NCBI RefSeq assembly: GCF_014640315.1
Contig: NZ_BMGS01000002.1
Span: 531,313 to 595,312, forward strand
Direction: 5' to 3'
Origin: Hymenobacter glacieicola
Lineage (GTDB): Bacteria; Bacteroidota; Bacteroidia; Cytophagales; Hymenobacteraceae
DNA length: 64,000 nt
Shown here: piece by piece, positions 42,060-50,928 of the stretch
How the letters are laid out: each line of letters opens with the position of its first letter
Position numbering within the stretch: position 1 is the stretch's first letter
Notes under the pieces: generated by a model
What the model was told of the DNA's origin: nothing
Database searches by the model: none
The model's input: the letters and a program-made list of their open reading frames with translations, nothing else
Translations under genes and position numbers: made by a program

Positions 42060-42776
42060 CTATGTAGGCTGTTTTTCAGCTGATTGCAACCGATTTTTGA
42101 ATTGCTTTTTTACTATCGTTTCCACCTTTTTCAGCAGTGGAATGGCCACTACCAGCCAGGCCGCCCCGGCCGTGAAGCCCGCCAGTACATCGGTAGCGTA
42201 GTGCACCCGCAAGTACACGCGCGTCAGGCCAATGAGCAGAATCAGGGCCAGCAGTGCCACTACCAAGGCGTAGCGCCAAGCCGGCCGGCGCACGTGCGTC
42301 CAGACCAGGTATATGAGCAGGCCGTAGAAGGAGGCTGATATCATGGCGTGCCCGCTGGGAAAGCTCAGGCCCGAGGCCGAGGTGAGCGGCAGTAGCGGAC
42401 GGGGCCGCTGGTAAAGCTGCTTGAGCACCAAGTTCAGCGTGATGCTGCCCAGGGCAACCACCGGTATCAGCAGGGAATACCACCGGTGGCGCTGCACCAG
42501 CAGAAACCAGTTGATGAGCAAGCTGGCGGCCCCGGAAATAAAGTTGCGGGAGGCCAGAAACGTCACGCCTTCTACCCACTGCTGGCGCTCGGCCCCCAAC
42601 ACCTGCCGCGACCAGCGGAACGCCTGCGCGTCGAAGGTAGCGGCGTCCTGGTCGAACACTTCCCGGCCCAGGGCCAGAAAAATGACGACGCCCAGCGTAC
42701 CTAGGGCCAGGGTAATGGCAAATTCCGTCAGAAACAAGGTAATGCCGGCCAGCAACCGGCGCAAATGACTAGTCAT
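42060..42776 (-). CDS. PAP2-family membrane phosphatase
   Basis: A 238-aa membrane protein with PAP2 motifs KQLYQRPRP, SFPSGHAM and TRVYLRVHYATD, the same Thr substitution as the neighbour at 41062. Overall layout and the segment ILLIGLTRVYL are so alike that the two look like an old tandem duplication, now separated by tRNA-Leu. Likely lipid-phosphate phosphatase (undecaprenyl diphosphate or similar). The C-terminus is basic and cytoplasmic. It is divergent from the methyltransferase. Confidence 0.9.
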   Translation of the reverse strand: MTSHLRRLLAGITLFLTEFAITLALGTLGVVIFLALGREVFDQDAATFDAQAFRWSRQVLGAERQQWVEGVTFLASRNFISGAASLLINWFLLVQRHRWYSLLIPVVALGSITLNLVLKQLYQRPRPLLPLTSASGLSFPSGHAMISASFYGLLIYLVWTHVRRPAWRYALVVALLALILLIGLTRVYLRVHYATDVLAGFTAGAAWLVVAIPLLKKVETIVKKQFKNRLQSAEKQPT

Positions 42777-42842
42777 AGCCCTTACATACGAAGTCAGCGC
42801 TGGTTTGGCGGCCAGCTCCGCTTTGCTACCCGAATTGGCAGC

Positions 42843-42850
42843 TAGCTTTG
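42843..42850 (+). promoter_or_regulatory. Bacteroidota -7 element abutting the methyltransferase start
   Basis: TAGCTTTG matches TAnnTTTG and ends four bases before the ATG at 42854, which suggests a leaderless transcript. Confidence 0.5.
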
Positions 42851-42853
42851 TGC

Positions 42854-43498
42854 ATGCCTTACCTGCCTGATTCAGGTTTTGATTTCGTGGCTTCCTTCTA
42901 CGACCCGCTGGCCCGGTTGGTGTATGGCCGGAGCCTGCAACGGGCCCAGCAGGCAGCGCTCTATACCGGCCTACCCGACGGTTTGCCCCACGTGCTTATT
43001 ATCGGCGGGGGCACGGGCTGGGTGCTGGGTCAGGTGCTAAGGCTGCAGCCCAAGGCGCGGGTGGTGTACGTGGAGGCATCAGCGCGTATGCTGGCCCGCA
43101 GCAAGGCCTGGGCCCGACGGCACCTGCCCCAGCACCTCGGCCAAATTGAGTTCCGGCTGGGCACTGAAGCCAGCCTGCCGCCAAGTTCTTGCTTCGATGC
43201 CGTCGTTACGTTCTTTTTTCTCGATTTATTTGAACCCGTCCGCCTTCGTAGCATCACGGAGCGGCTAGGCAGCTTGCTGACTCCCGGCGGCCGGTGGTTG
43301 CTGGCCGACTTTGCCCGACCTCGGACGTGGTGGCAGCACGTGTTGCTTACGCTGATGTACTGGTTTTTCGGGCTTACCACTGGCATTAGGGCCCGCCGCC
43401 GCCCGCCAATTGAGGACGAGCTAGCCCGGCTGGGGCGTGTTTCTACTCCCGCGGGTCAGTTTTTTGGCGGCATGGTAGCGGCCAGCGTCTGGCGGTAG
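42854..43498 (+). CDS. Class I SAM-dependent methyltransferase
   Basis: A 214-aa protein. The SAM-binding motif I is HVLIIGGGTGWVLGQVL, the acidic strand-2 end is VVYVEASARML, and post-motif segments FDAVVTFFFLDLFEP and LTPGGRWLLADFARP follow. This resembles small-molecule methyltransferases of the UbiE/Methyltransf_25 type. The start FDFVASFYDPLARLVYG is also seen in UbiE-like proteins. Substrate unknown. I take the ATG at 42854 rather than the TTG two codons earlier. Confidence 0.88.
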   Translation: MPYLPDSGFDFVASFYDPLARLVYGRSLQRAQQAALYTGLPDGLPHVLIIGGGTGWVLGQVLRLQPKARVVYVEASARMLARSKAWARRHLPQHLGQIEFRLGTEASLPPSSCFDAVVTFFFLDLFEPVRLRSITERLGSLLTPGGRWLLADFARPRTWWQHVLLTLMYWFFGLTTGIRARRRPPIEDELARLGRVSTPAGQFFGGMVAASVWR

Positions 43499-43639
43499 CC
43501 GCTCCTTGCAAAACGAGGAGTAGCCTGGTTACCTGGTATTTCAAGGCTGACCTTGCTGGATTCTGATAAATAACTTTCTCAGCTCTGGCCAAGACCTGTT
43601 AGGTTAGCAGTTCCTTTCTCCTCCTCTATTTCTTTGCGT

Positions 43640-45487
43640 ATGATCATGCGGAAATCCGCCGCGCTGTGGCTGCTGGCCCTGCCCCTAGCGTTCAGCCAAC
43701 CGATTCAGGTTCAGGCCCAGGCTCCGGTTCAGTACAAACTTGCTTTCCCGAATGCGGTGCACCACGAAGCCCGCATCATTGCTACGTTTCAGGAATTACC
43801 CGCCGGCCCCCTGCAAGTGCGCATGGCCCGCTCTTCGCCCGGCCGCTACGCCCTCCACGAATTCGCCAAGAATGTGTACGACGTGCAGGCCACCGACTCC
43901 AAGGGCAACACCCTGACTGTAAGCCGCCCCGACCCTTACGGCTGGACCGTAGCCGGGCACGATGGCACGGTGATTTTCACCTATACCTTGTTCGGCGACC
44001 GGACCGACGGTACCTACGCCGGCATTGATGCCCGCCACGCCCACCTGAACATACCGGCTACCCTGGCCTACGCGCAGGGGCTGGAGCAACGCCCGGCCCA
44101 GGTGACGTTTGCCCTTCCTCAGGGCTGGACGGTGGCCTCCCAGCTGCGGCCCAATGCGGCCAACGAGGTCTGGATGGCTCCCAACCTGCAATACCTCATG
44201 GACTCGCCTACCTCCCTGGGAGCCCAGCAGGTTCGCTCCTGGCAGGAACAGGGTAAAACCATTGAAATGCAGGTGCTACACGAAGGCACGCCGGCCGAGT
44301 TGGACGCCTACGTAGCCCAAACCAAGAAGGTAGTAAAAGAAGCCGCCGCCATCTTCGGGGGCTTGCCGGAGTACGATTTTGGGCGCTACACCTTCGTGGC
44401 CAACTACCTGCCCCAGACCAGCTCCGACGGCATGGAGCACCGCAACTCTACTAGCCTTACCAGCAACCGCCCCCTGCGCGGCCCGGGCGCTCTGGACAAC
44501 CTGGGCACCGTGTCGCACGAGTTTTTCCACAGCTGGAACGTGGAGCGCCTCCGCCCGCAGGACCTGGAGCCGTTTGATTTTCAGCGGGCCAACATGAGCA
44601 GCAACCTGTGGTTTGCTGAAGGGTTTACCCAGTACTACGGCGAGCTGCTGTTGCGCCGGGCCGGCGTGTACACCGATGAGCAGTACTGCCAGGAGGCCCT
44701 CAGCGGTATTGTGGATGCCATGCTGACCATGCCCGGACCTAAGCGCTACTCCCCGGTGCAGATGAGCCAGCAGGCCCCTTTCGTGGATGCCGCCGCCGCC
44801 ATTGACCCCAGCAACCGATCGAATACCTATTTGAGCTACTACTACATTGGGGCGGGCAACGCGCTGGCGCTGGATCTGGAGCTCCGGCAGCGTTTCAAGA
44901 CCGACCTTGACACGTACATGCGCACGTTGTGGCAGCAGCACGGCGCTCAGCAGAACTACGCCCCGGCCAAGCCCTACACCCTGCGCGACCTCCAGCGGGT
45001 GCTAGGCGAAGTAACCAAGGATACCACCTTTGCCGGCCAGTTCTTCCGCCAGCACATCACGGGGCATGCGTTGCCCAACTACGATGCGCTGCTGGCCCCG
45101 GCCGGCTTGCTGGTGCGCCGGGCCCACGCCGGGCAGGCTAGCTTCGAGGCGCGCTTACAGTTCAACCCTGACAGCAGCGCCACGCTGGGCACTACGCTGC
45201 TGGGCAGCCCCTGCTACCTGGCGGGCCTCGACCGGGAGGATGTGGTAGTGAAGCTGGACGGCCAGAAGCCCACCAATGCCAAAACGGTGCAGACCTTCCT
45301 CTCCACCCACAAGCCCGGCGACGTGATACAGGCGGAAGTGCGGGCCCGGGACGGGGTGCGGACCCTACCCATTACCCTCCAGGAAAACTCCGACCTGGAG
45401 GTAGTACCATTCGAGCAGGCGGGCCGGCCGCTGTCCAAGGCCCAGAAAAAATTCCGGGCGGCCTGGCTAGCTAGCAAAGCCAAGTAA
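43640..45487 (+). CDS. M61 family metallopeptidase (glycyl aminopeptidase-like) with PDZ domain
   Basis: A 615-aa exported protease. The signal peptide ends near QVQAQ (about residue 27). An N-terminal beta domain is followed by the zinc site: VSHEFFHSWNVERLRP provides His293, Glu294 and His297, and NLWFAEGFTQYYGELLL provides the third ligand Glu327. A PDZ domain near the C-terminus (SPCYLAGLDREDVVVKLDG) is usual for M61. Members cleave N-terminal Gly/Ala or act in periplasmic protein turnover. Starts at 43634 (TTG) or 43646 (ATG) are possible. Confidence 0.92.
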   Translation: MIMRKSAALWLLALPLAFSQPIQVQAQAPVQYKLAFPNAVHHEARIIATFQELPAGPLQVRMARSSPGRYALHEFAKNVYDVQATDSKGNTLTVSRPDPYGWTVAGHDGTVIFTYTLFGDRTDGTYAGIDARHAHLNIPATLAYAQGLEQRPAQVTFALPQGWTVASQLRPNAANEVWMAPNLQYLMDSPTSLGAQQVRSWQEQGKTIEMQVLHEGTPAELDAYVAQTKKVVKEAAAIFGGLPEYDFGRYTFVANYLPQTSSDGMEHRNSTSLTSNRPLRGPGALDNLGTVSHEFFHSWNVERLRPQDLEPFDFQRANMSSNLWFAEGFTQYYGELLLRRAGVYTDEQYCQEALSGIVDAMLTMPGPKRYSPVQMSQQAPFVDAAAAIDPSNRSNTYLSYYYIGAGNALALDLELRQRFKTDLDTYMRTLWQQHGAQQNYAPAKPYTLRDLQRVLGEVTKDTTFAGQFFRQHITGHALPNYDALLAPAGLLVRRAHAGQASFEARLQFNPDSSATLGTTLLGSPCYLAGLDREDVVVKLDGQKPTNAKTVQTFLSTHKPGDVIQAEVRARDGVRTLPITLQENSDLEVVPFEQAGRPLSKAQKKFRAAWLASKAK

Positions 45488-45532
45488 CCAGCGCCTGGCA
45501 ATTAGCCGCCGGTATCTGCCGCGGACTACACC

Positions 45533-45573
45533 GAACAAGCCCCTACCCTCGCGCTGAGAGTAGGGGCTTGTTC
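45533..45573. terminator. Bidirectional terminator
   Basis: GAACAAGCCCCTAC (45533-45546) and GTAGGGGCTTGTTC (45560-45573) form a perfect 14-bp stem between the M61 and BI-1 genes. Confidence 0.85.
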
Positions 45574-45640
45574 TATTTCGGTATACAAGGCAAAAGGTGA
45601 GCGGGCAGCTGCCGAGGCTCCCCCCCTCACTACCTCACAA

Positions 45641-46372
45641 CTATCGCCGACGGCCAAAAATGCGGAGTAGCAGCAGGAACAGGTTAATGAAATCGAGGTA
45701 GAGGATGAGGGCACCCAGCACGGCTGCTTTGCGGTCGGTGGCTTCGTCTTCCAGGCCCATGAAGGCCAGCATTTTCAGCTTTTGAGTATCGTAGGCAATG
45801 AGGGCCACGAAGACGATGACGCCGACGAAGGTAGCCACCCAGTAAAGCACCTCACTGTGCAGAAACAAGTTTACCACGGAGGCCAGAATCAGCCCAACCA
45901 GCCCCATCATCAGGATATTGCCCCAGCGGGAAAGGTCGGTGCGGGTGAAGTAGCCGTAGAGACTCATGACGCCGAACGTGCCGGCCGTGATAAAGAAAGT
46001 GGAGGCAATGGAGCCCATGGTGTAGGCCATGAAAATCACGCTCAGTGTCACGCCGCTTACTACCGCATAGGCCATAAACACGCCCGAGGTAACTCCCACC
46101 GACCACTCCAGGGCTTTGCGGGCAAGAAAGCTCACCAGCAGCACCTCCACCAGGAACAAGCCCAGAAAAACGCCGATGTGGCTGAAAATAAATTCCAGCG
46201 CCAGCTCCGAAGAAGCTACCAGCATAGCAACGCCGCCGGTTAGGGCCAGGGCACCGGCCATCCAGCCGTACACTTGCTGCATAAAAGCGCCCTGAATCCG
46301 GGCCGCATCTTCGGCACTGATGCGCAGGGTAGGCTGAGCGTCTTGTTGCTCTTGGGGTACAAATTCTTCCAT
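45641..46372 (-). CDS. Bax inhibitor-1/YccA family membrane protein
   Basis: A 243-aa protein with seven hydrophobic segments. Family features are QVYGWMAGALALTGGVAML, YAVVSGVTLSVIFMAYT, TFFITAGTFGVMSLYGYFTRTDLSRWG and the C-terminal VALIAYDTQKLKML and AVLGALILYLDFINLFLLLLRIFG. BI-1 proteins are pH-gated calcium leak channels in some bacteria; YccA modulates FtsH. The role here is unknown. It is probably transcribed after the 46475-47128 gene, 102 bases upstream. Confidence 0.93.
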   Translation of the reverse strand: MEEFVPQEQQDAQPTLRISAEDAARIQGAFMQQVYGWMAGALALTGGVAMLVASSELALEFIFSHIGVFLGLFLVEVLLVSFLARKALEWSVGVTSGVFMAYAVVSGVTLSVIFMAYTMGSIASTFFITAGTFGVMSLYGYFTRTDLSRWGNILMMGLVGLILASVVNLFLHSEVLYWVATFVGVIVFVALIAYDTQKLKMLAFMGLEDEATDRKAAVLGALILYLDFINLFLLLLRIFGRRR

Positions 46373-46474
46373 GGAAGCAGTTAAAATGAAAGGTTAGGAT
46401 AATGCAGTTACTCGGCTCAAAGTACAAGTTTTACACTATTATTCGACCAAAGATGCTAGACGTTTCTGCCATTG

Positions 46475-47128
46475 TTAGCTACCCAGGAGAAACCGGGATG
46501 CCAGGGCCAGCAAAAAGCACACGCCGCCCAACACCACAATGCGGAGGCCGTGGGCCCGGTCGCGGGGCTGGAAGGCTAGCACCTGCTGGCCGTTGGGTAG
46601 CTGCTTTTTGTGTGAATACAAGTGCCAGCCAATGAACACGGCCACAATGCCGCCCAGCAAGGCCATGGCATAACCAAACAGAATCCAGGCCTTTTGCGGC
46701 GGTTCGGGCCGGGCCAAGTCCTGGAGGCGCTGCTGGCGCAGGCGCTCCGTCAGGGCCGGACTCACGTCGTGGCCGCGCTGGCGCAAGATGCGGCGGGCCA
46801 GGGCCACGTCGAAGCTGTTCCACTCATCAGGCTTGAGTAGCACGTCGAGCAGTTCCTCGTCGGAGAAGCTGAACAGGTAGTGGTCGGGGGCGGCGCTGAC
46901 CGTTAGGGCGTCGTTGGCGTCCAGCTCCAGGGTGCGCGCAATATCGAAATCCTCGGGCCGCAGCTGCACCACGAAGTAGGAATTAGTGGGATTAAAGGCA
47001 AACGACGGATCGATGCGGGGCTGGTCGAGCTTGGTTTCGTAGGGAATATTATGCTGGTGCAGCAGCTGAAGCAGGGGCTGCGCCACTTCCACGTTCGGAA
47101 AGCGCTGGTAGGATTGAAATTCAGACAT
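46475..47128 (-). CDS. Membrane protein with DUF2007-like N-terminus
   Basis: A 217-aa protein. Residues 1-75 resemble DUF2007 signal-transducing domains: ERF-like start FQSYQRFPNVEVAQPLLQLLHQHNIPYE and later VVQLRPEDFDIARTLEL. Residues 85-140 are helical and charged. The C-terminal part has two membrane helices (AWILFGYAMALLGGIVAVFIGWHLYS and LRIVVLGGVCFLLALASRFLLG) separated by a short loop. Function unknown. It sits upstream of the BI-1 gene, and a shared transcript is likely. Confidence 0.65.
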   Translation of the reverse strand: MSEFQSYQRFPNVEVAQPLLQLLHQHNIPYETKLDQPRIDPSFAFNPTNSYFVVQLRPEDFDIARTLELDANDALTVSAAPDHYLFSFSDEELLDVLLKPDEWNSFDVALARRILRQRGHDVSPALTERLRQQRLQDLARPEPPQKAWILFGYAMALLGGIVAVFIGWHLYSHKKQLPNGQQVLAFQPRDRAHGLRIVVLGGVCFLLALASRFLLGS

Positions 47129-47248
47129 AACCTTGACAATAACTTGCCGGCGAAGTTGGCTGTTTTTTCGGATCCGGGCACGCTGACCGGCCGCCCGGCG
47201 TTTCGTACCTTAGTTGCCGGTTCACCCAACGGCTCCGGCCGCCTCGCT

Positions 47249-47818
47249 ATGCTTCGTTTCCTCTCCCTTCTGACTTTTGGCGCCCTTCTGACCGGGGCCG
47301 CGCAGGCACAGGTTCAGCCCCAGGCGCCAGCGCCGCGCCTGGGGCTGCGGCCTTCCTACAGCCTGAACGCCGGCGCCATGTTTGCGGGCCGTTACGGTTC
47401 GGCTACTTACCTCAGCCCAACCGTATCGGTGCCGGTTACGCCGCGCTTGTCCGTGTTCGGGGGCGTTATTTTCCTGCGCACCATGCCGGGCACGGCTTAT
47501 GCGGCTTTTGGCGAAGGCAACCGCCTGGCCGCCGCTCAGAACCGCTACCTTATTCAGGGCGGCGGACAGTACGCCTTGTCGCCGCGGCTGCTACTCACGG
47601 GTTCCGCCTGGAAGGACCTTTCGCCTAGTGCCGGCTTGCCGGTGAATCCGTACGCGGGCTTCGGCGGCAACCTGGGCTCCGGCGTTAATCTGCGCGCCGA
47701 CTACCACATCACCGAAAACTTTTCCGTTTCGGGTGGGGTGCGCGTCAGCAACGGGGCTACGGCTTACCCGGGAGCCTACTCGCCGCTGTACGGCACGGGC
47801 GCACCTTCCGGATTTTAA
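47249..47818 (+). CDS. Exported beta-rich protein, probable outer-membrane barrel
   Basis: A 189-aa protein with a signal peptide ending GAAQAQ (about residue 21). The mature part alternates short beta segments and turns (YSLNAGAMFAGRYGSATYL, RYLIQGGGQYALSPRLLLTG, GVNLRADYHITENFSVSGG), the pattern of a small outer-membrane barrel. The final residue is Phe, typical of BAM substrates. I start at MLRFLSLLTFG (47249); the longer ORF from 47051 overlaps the divergent gene. Confidence 0.72.
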   Translation: MLRFLSLLTFGALLTGAAQAQVQPQAPAPRLGLRPSYSLNAGAMFAGRYGSATYLSPTVSVPVTPRLSVFGGVIFLRTMPGTAYAAFGEGNRLAAAQNRYLIQGGGQYALSPRLLLTGSAWKDLSPSAGLPVNPYAGFGGNLGSGVNLRADYHITENFSVSGGVRVSNGATAYPGAYSPLYGTGAPSGF

Positions 47819-47838
47819 CATTCCGACCGTAAACCTCT

Positions 47839-47940
47839 GTCATCCTGAGCGGGAGTAAAGGACCTTATCACGTTAGCGCAAGTCGTTCGTACGATTACCG
47901 GGCTAACGTAATAAGGTCCTTCGCTCCCGCTCAGGATGAC
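47839..47940. repeat. GTCAT-type palindrome, copy 5
   Basis: Outer arms GTCATCCTGAGCGGGAG (47839-47855) and CTCCCGCTCAGGATGAC (47924-47940) are perfect. The inner arms carry AAGGACCTTAT(CACGTTAG) and its mirrored ATAAGGTCCTT. It shares CACGTTAG with copy 1. Confidence 0.9.
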
Positions 47941-47994
47941 GGCTTTTTAGCGTTTCTTTGACCGATTTTTACCGCTTCTTTTCTGCCGCGCCTT

Positions 47995-49011
47995 ATGGCC
48001 CCCACTCCCCACTTCGTCAGTAACCCCCAGCTACCCATCATCAGGAAGGGCTACCCCGGCAACAAGATGATTGGAGCCGAATACTGCAACGGAGAGGAGC
48101 TGTACGAGCCTAACTTCGGCACCGTCATTCGGTGGCAGCTAAGCGAAAATCCGCAGAAGGAGGAAAAGAAGGCCGATACCTGGGTACCCGACGTAGTAGA
48201 CTGCACGGCTTTTCTGAAAAGTCAGGAAGACGGCCTAGTGTGGCTGGGGCACGCCTCGTTTCTGCTGCGCGTAGCCGGCAAAACTCTGCTCTTCGACCCG
48301 GTGCTGTTTTCGTCCCTGGGGCTGCGCCACCGCCACCCTCTGCCCTGCCGGCCCGAGGACCTCACGGGCCTCGACTACCTGCTGCTCAGCCACGGCCACC
48401 GCGACCATCTGGACGAGAAATCCATCAAGCAGCTGGCCCGGCAGAATCCGCAGTTGCGGGCGTTTGGGCCCCTGGGTATGGGCCGGCTGGTTCGGGGTAT
48501 GGCCCGCAGCCTACCCGTGCAGGAAGCCGGCTGGTGGCAGCAGTTCGATTTGGGGCCCGAGGCGCCGTTTGAGCTGTTTTACCTGCCCGCTTCGCACTGG
48601 CACCGCCGCGGCTTATTCGATATGAACCGGGTGCTGTGGGGCTCCTTCCTGCTGCGCCTACCCGACGGCCGCACCATCTACTTTATGGGCGATACTTCCC
48701 TGGCCGGCCATTTCGAGGAAATCGAAAAGCAGTTTGGCCCCCTGGATATTGTGCTGCTGCCCATTGGAGCCTACAAACCGCCCTATATGATGCAGATGAG
48801 CCACGTGAACCCCCACGAGGCGGCTAAAGCGGCCAACCTGCTGCGGGCCGGCCATGTCGTGCCCATGCACTACGGCACCTTCGACCTCTCCGATGAGCCG
48901 GCCTCCGAGCCCATCCGGGAGCTGCAAATGGTAGCCCACGGCCAGATGCTGCGGGGCGAGTTGCACGTGCCGGCCGTGGGCGAGGTCCTGCGCTGGGCGG
49001 AGTGGGAGTAG
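47995..49011 (+). CDS. MBL-fold metallo-hydrolase, NAPE-PLD/UlaG-like
   Basis: A 338-aa metallo-beta-lactamase-fold enzyme. The zinc site LLSHGHRDHLDEKS gives the HxHxDH motif. Further ligands come from YFMGDTSLAGHFEEI, the SHVNPHEAA segment and VPMHYGTFDL. The early VWLGHASFLLRVAGKTLLFDPV is typical of the NAPE-phospholipase D-like/L-ascorbate-6-P lactonase group. It has no signal peptide. Substrate uncertain; phospholipid or lactone hydrolysis is inferred from the family. Confidence 0.88.
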   Translation: MAPTPHFVSNPQLPIIRKGYPGNKMIGAEYCNGEELYEPNFGTVIRWQLSENPQKEEKKADTWVPDVVDCTAFLKSQEDGLVWLGHASFLLRVAGKTLLFDPVLFSSLGLRHRHPLPCRPEDLTGLDYLLLSHGHRDHLDEKSIKQLARQNPQLRAFGPLGMGRLVRGMARSLPVQEAGWWQQFDLGPEAPFELFYLPASHWHRRGLFDMNRVLWGSFLLRLPDGRTIYFMGDTSLAGHFEEIEKQFGPLDIVLLPIGAYKPPYMMQMSHVNPHEAAKAANLLRAGHVVPMHYGTFDLSDEPASEPIRELQMVAHGQMLRGELHVPAVGEVLRWAEWE

Positions 49012-49266
49012 GCAGTGGCTGCGGGCTGGTGGTCGTCGGTTGTCAAGTCGTGGTAGACAGGCCAGGCGGGCTCCGGATTGCCTGAGTAAGCCCCTTGGGC
49101 CGAGCGTAGCGGAGTTAGGCGGGTTTCGGGTTAACGAGCAACAGTTAGCCGTAACTGGCCGATTGTTGGTGACTAGTTGGTAGCTTTGATACCGTTTTAT
49201 TTTTGATTGGGTCAGCTGTCCACGCTTCGCCTGACAACTGGCAAACCAATAACTGACAACTAACGA

Positions 49267-50748
49267 ATGTCCCCTACCCTTGTGCTGAGCCTGATTGCGG
49301 GCTACTTCGTGGTCCTCATCATCATTGCCTACCTCACCTCCCGGAAGGCCACCAGCGAATCGTTTTTTATTGCCAACCGCAACGCCCCCTGGTACATGGT
49401 GGCGTTTGCTATGATTGGCACCTCGCTTTCGGGCGTTACGTTTATTTCGATTCCGGGCATGGTGGCCTCCCAGAGCTGGAGCTACATGGCCGTGGTGCTG
49501 GGCTATACCGTTGGCTACGTGGTCATTGGCACAGTACTCATGCCGCTCTACTACCGCATGCGGCTGGTGAGCATCTACACGTATTTGGAGCAACGGTTCG
49601 GCTTCTGGAGCTACAAAACCGGGGCGCTGTTCTTTCTGATTTCCCGGGCGGTGGGGGCCGCATTTCGGCTGTTTCTGGTGGCAGGCGTGTTGCAATTTGC
49701 CGTGTTCGACCAGCTGGGCGTGCCGTTTGCCGTGACCGTGTCGGTCAGCATCTTTCTGATCTACCTCTACACCTTCCGGGGAGGCCTTAAAACCATTCTC
49801 TGGACCGATACCTTCCAGACAATGGCCATGCTTGTGTGCGTGGCCGTGAGCATTTACCTGATGGCCGACGAGCTGAATCTGGGCTTTGCCGGGCTGGTGA
49901 AAACGGTAAAGGAAAGTGCCATGTCGCAGGTGTACTTCTCTGACCCCAAGGACGACAAGTTTTTCTGGAAGCAGTTTGCCTCAGGGGCCTTTATCACGAT
50001 TGTCATGACCGGCCTCGACCAGGATTTGATGCAGAAAAACCTGAGCTGCCGCAACCTGCAGGACGCCCAGAAAAACATGTTCTGGTTTACCATTGCCATT
50101 GTGCTGGTGAACGTGTTTTTCCTGTCGCTGGGCGTGCTGCTTTACCAGTTTGCGGCCGCCAAAGGCATCAGTCTGCCTACCAACCCGACTACCGGCAAAG
50201 TCATCGGCGACAATGTGTTTCCGCTGCTGGCCACCAACCACTTCTCGCTGTTTGCGGGCATCGTGTTTATCCTGGGCATCATTGCCGTCACCTACGCCTC
50301 CGCCGACTCCGCCCTGACGGCGCTTACTACCTCCTTCTGCGTAGACATGCTGGTAATCAGCAAGTACCCGGAGGCCCAGCAGAAGCGCATCCGTCAGGCT
50401 ACTCACTTCGGGTTCTCACTGGTCCTCATCGTGATTATCCTGATTTTCCGGGCCATCAACGACCAGAGCGTGATTACCTCCGTGTTCAAGGCCGCTGGCT
50501 ACACCTACGGGCCACTGCTGGGGCTCTATTCCTTTGGCATTTTCACCAGCCGGGGCCTGCACGATAAGCTGGTGCTGCCCGTGTGCGTGGTGGCGCCCCT
50601 GCTCACCTGGTTCATTAACGCCAACTCTAAAACCTGGTGGGGCTACGAGTTTGGGTTTGAGATTCTGATTCTGAACGGATTCCTTACCTTCCTAGGCCTG
50701 CTAGCAATTTCGCGCGCCCGCAATCTGGAATTGAACCCTGTTGCATAG
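49267..50748 (+). CDS. Sodium:solute symporter (SSS family)
   Basis: A 493-aa membrane protein with about 13 helices. Hallmarks are ATSESFFIANRNAPWYMVAFAMIGTSLSGVTFISIPGMVA, RMRLVSIYTYLEQRFG, VSIFLIYLYTFRGGLKTILWTDTFQTM and ASADSALTALTTSFCVDML. This is the LeuT-fold SSS family importing sugars, sialic acid, amino acids or vitamins with Na+. The substrate cannot be deduced. A duplicated CTGACAACT word sits just before the ATG. Confidence 0.92.
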   Translation: MSPTLVLSLIAGYFVVLIIIAYLTSRKATSESFFIANRNAPWYMVAFAMIGTSLSGVTFISIPGMVASQSWSYMAVVLGYTVGYVVIGTVLMPLYYRMRLVSIYTYLEQRFGFWSYKTGALFFLISRAVGAAFRLFLVAGVLQFAVFDQLGVPFAVTVSVSIFLIYLYTFRGGLKTILWTDTFQTMAMLVCVAVSIYLMADELNLGFAGLVKTVKESAMSQVYFSDPKDDKFFWKQFASGAFITIVMTGLDQDLMQKNLSCRNLQDAQKNMFWFTIAIVLVNVFFLSLGVLLYQFAAAKGISLPTNPTTGKVIGDNVFPLLATNHFSLFAGIVFILGIIAVTYASADSALTALTTSFCVDMLVISKYPEAQQKRIRQATHFGFSLVLIVIILIFRAINDQSVITSVFKAAGYTYGPLLGLYSFGIFTSRGLHDKLVLPVCVVAPLLTWFINANSKTWWGYEFGFEILILNGFLTFLGLLAISRARNLELNPVA

Positions 50749-50765
50749 GGGTTGTTAAGGGAACG

Positions 50766-50773
50766 TACCTTTG
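50766..50773 (+). promoter_or_regulatory. Bacteroidota -7 element with long leader
   Basis: TACCTTTG lies 156 bases before the TonB-C gene start; the leader contains competing hairpins (see findings). Confidence 0.5.
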
Positions 50774-50928
50774 CCTGTTGTAAGAGTTTGTTGAGCGTCA
50801 TGCAAAGACGCAGCCACAGCATATCGTCTGAGGCTGACGTTGAGTAAGCAAGGTGTTTCGGCTGCGCCTCTACATGCTGTGCTAGGGCTTGACTTTCCTA
50901 CTACGCTACGACCTACCCAACCAACCCT

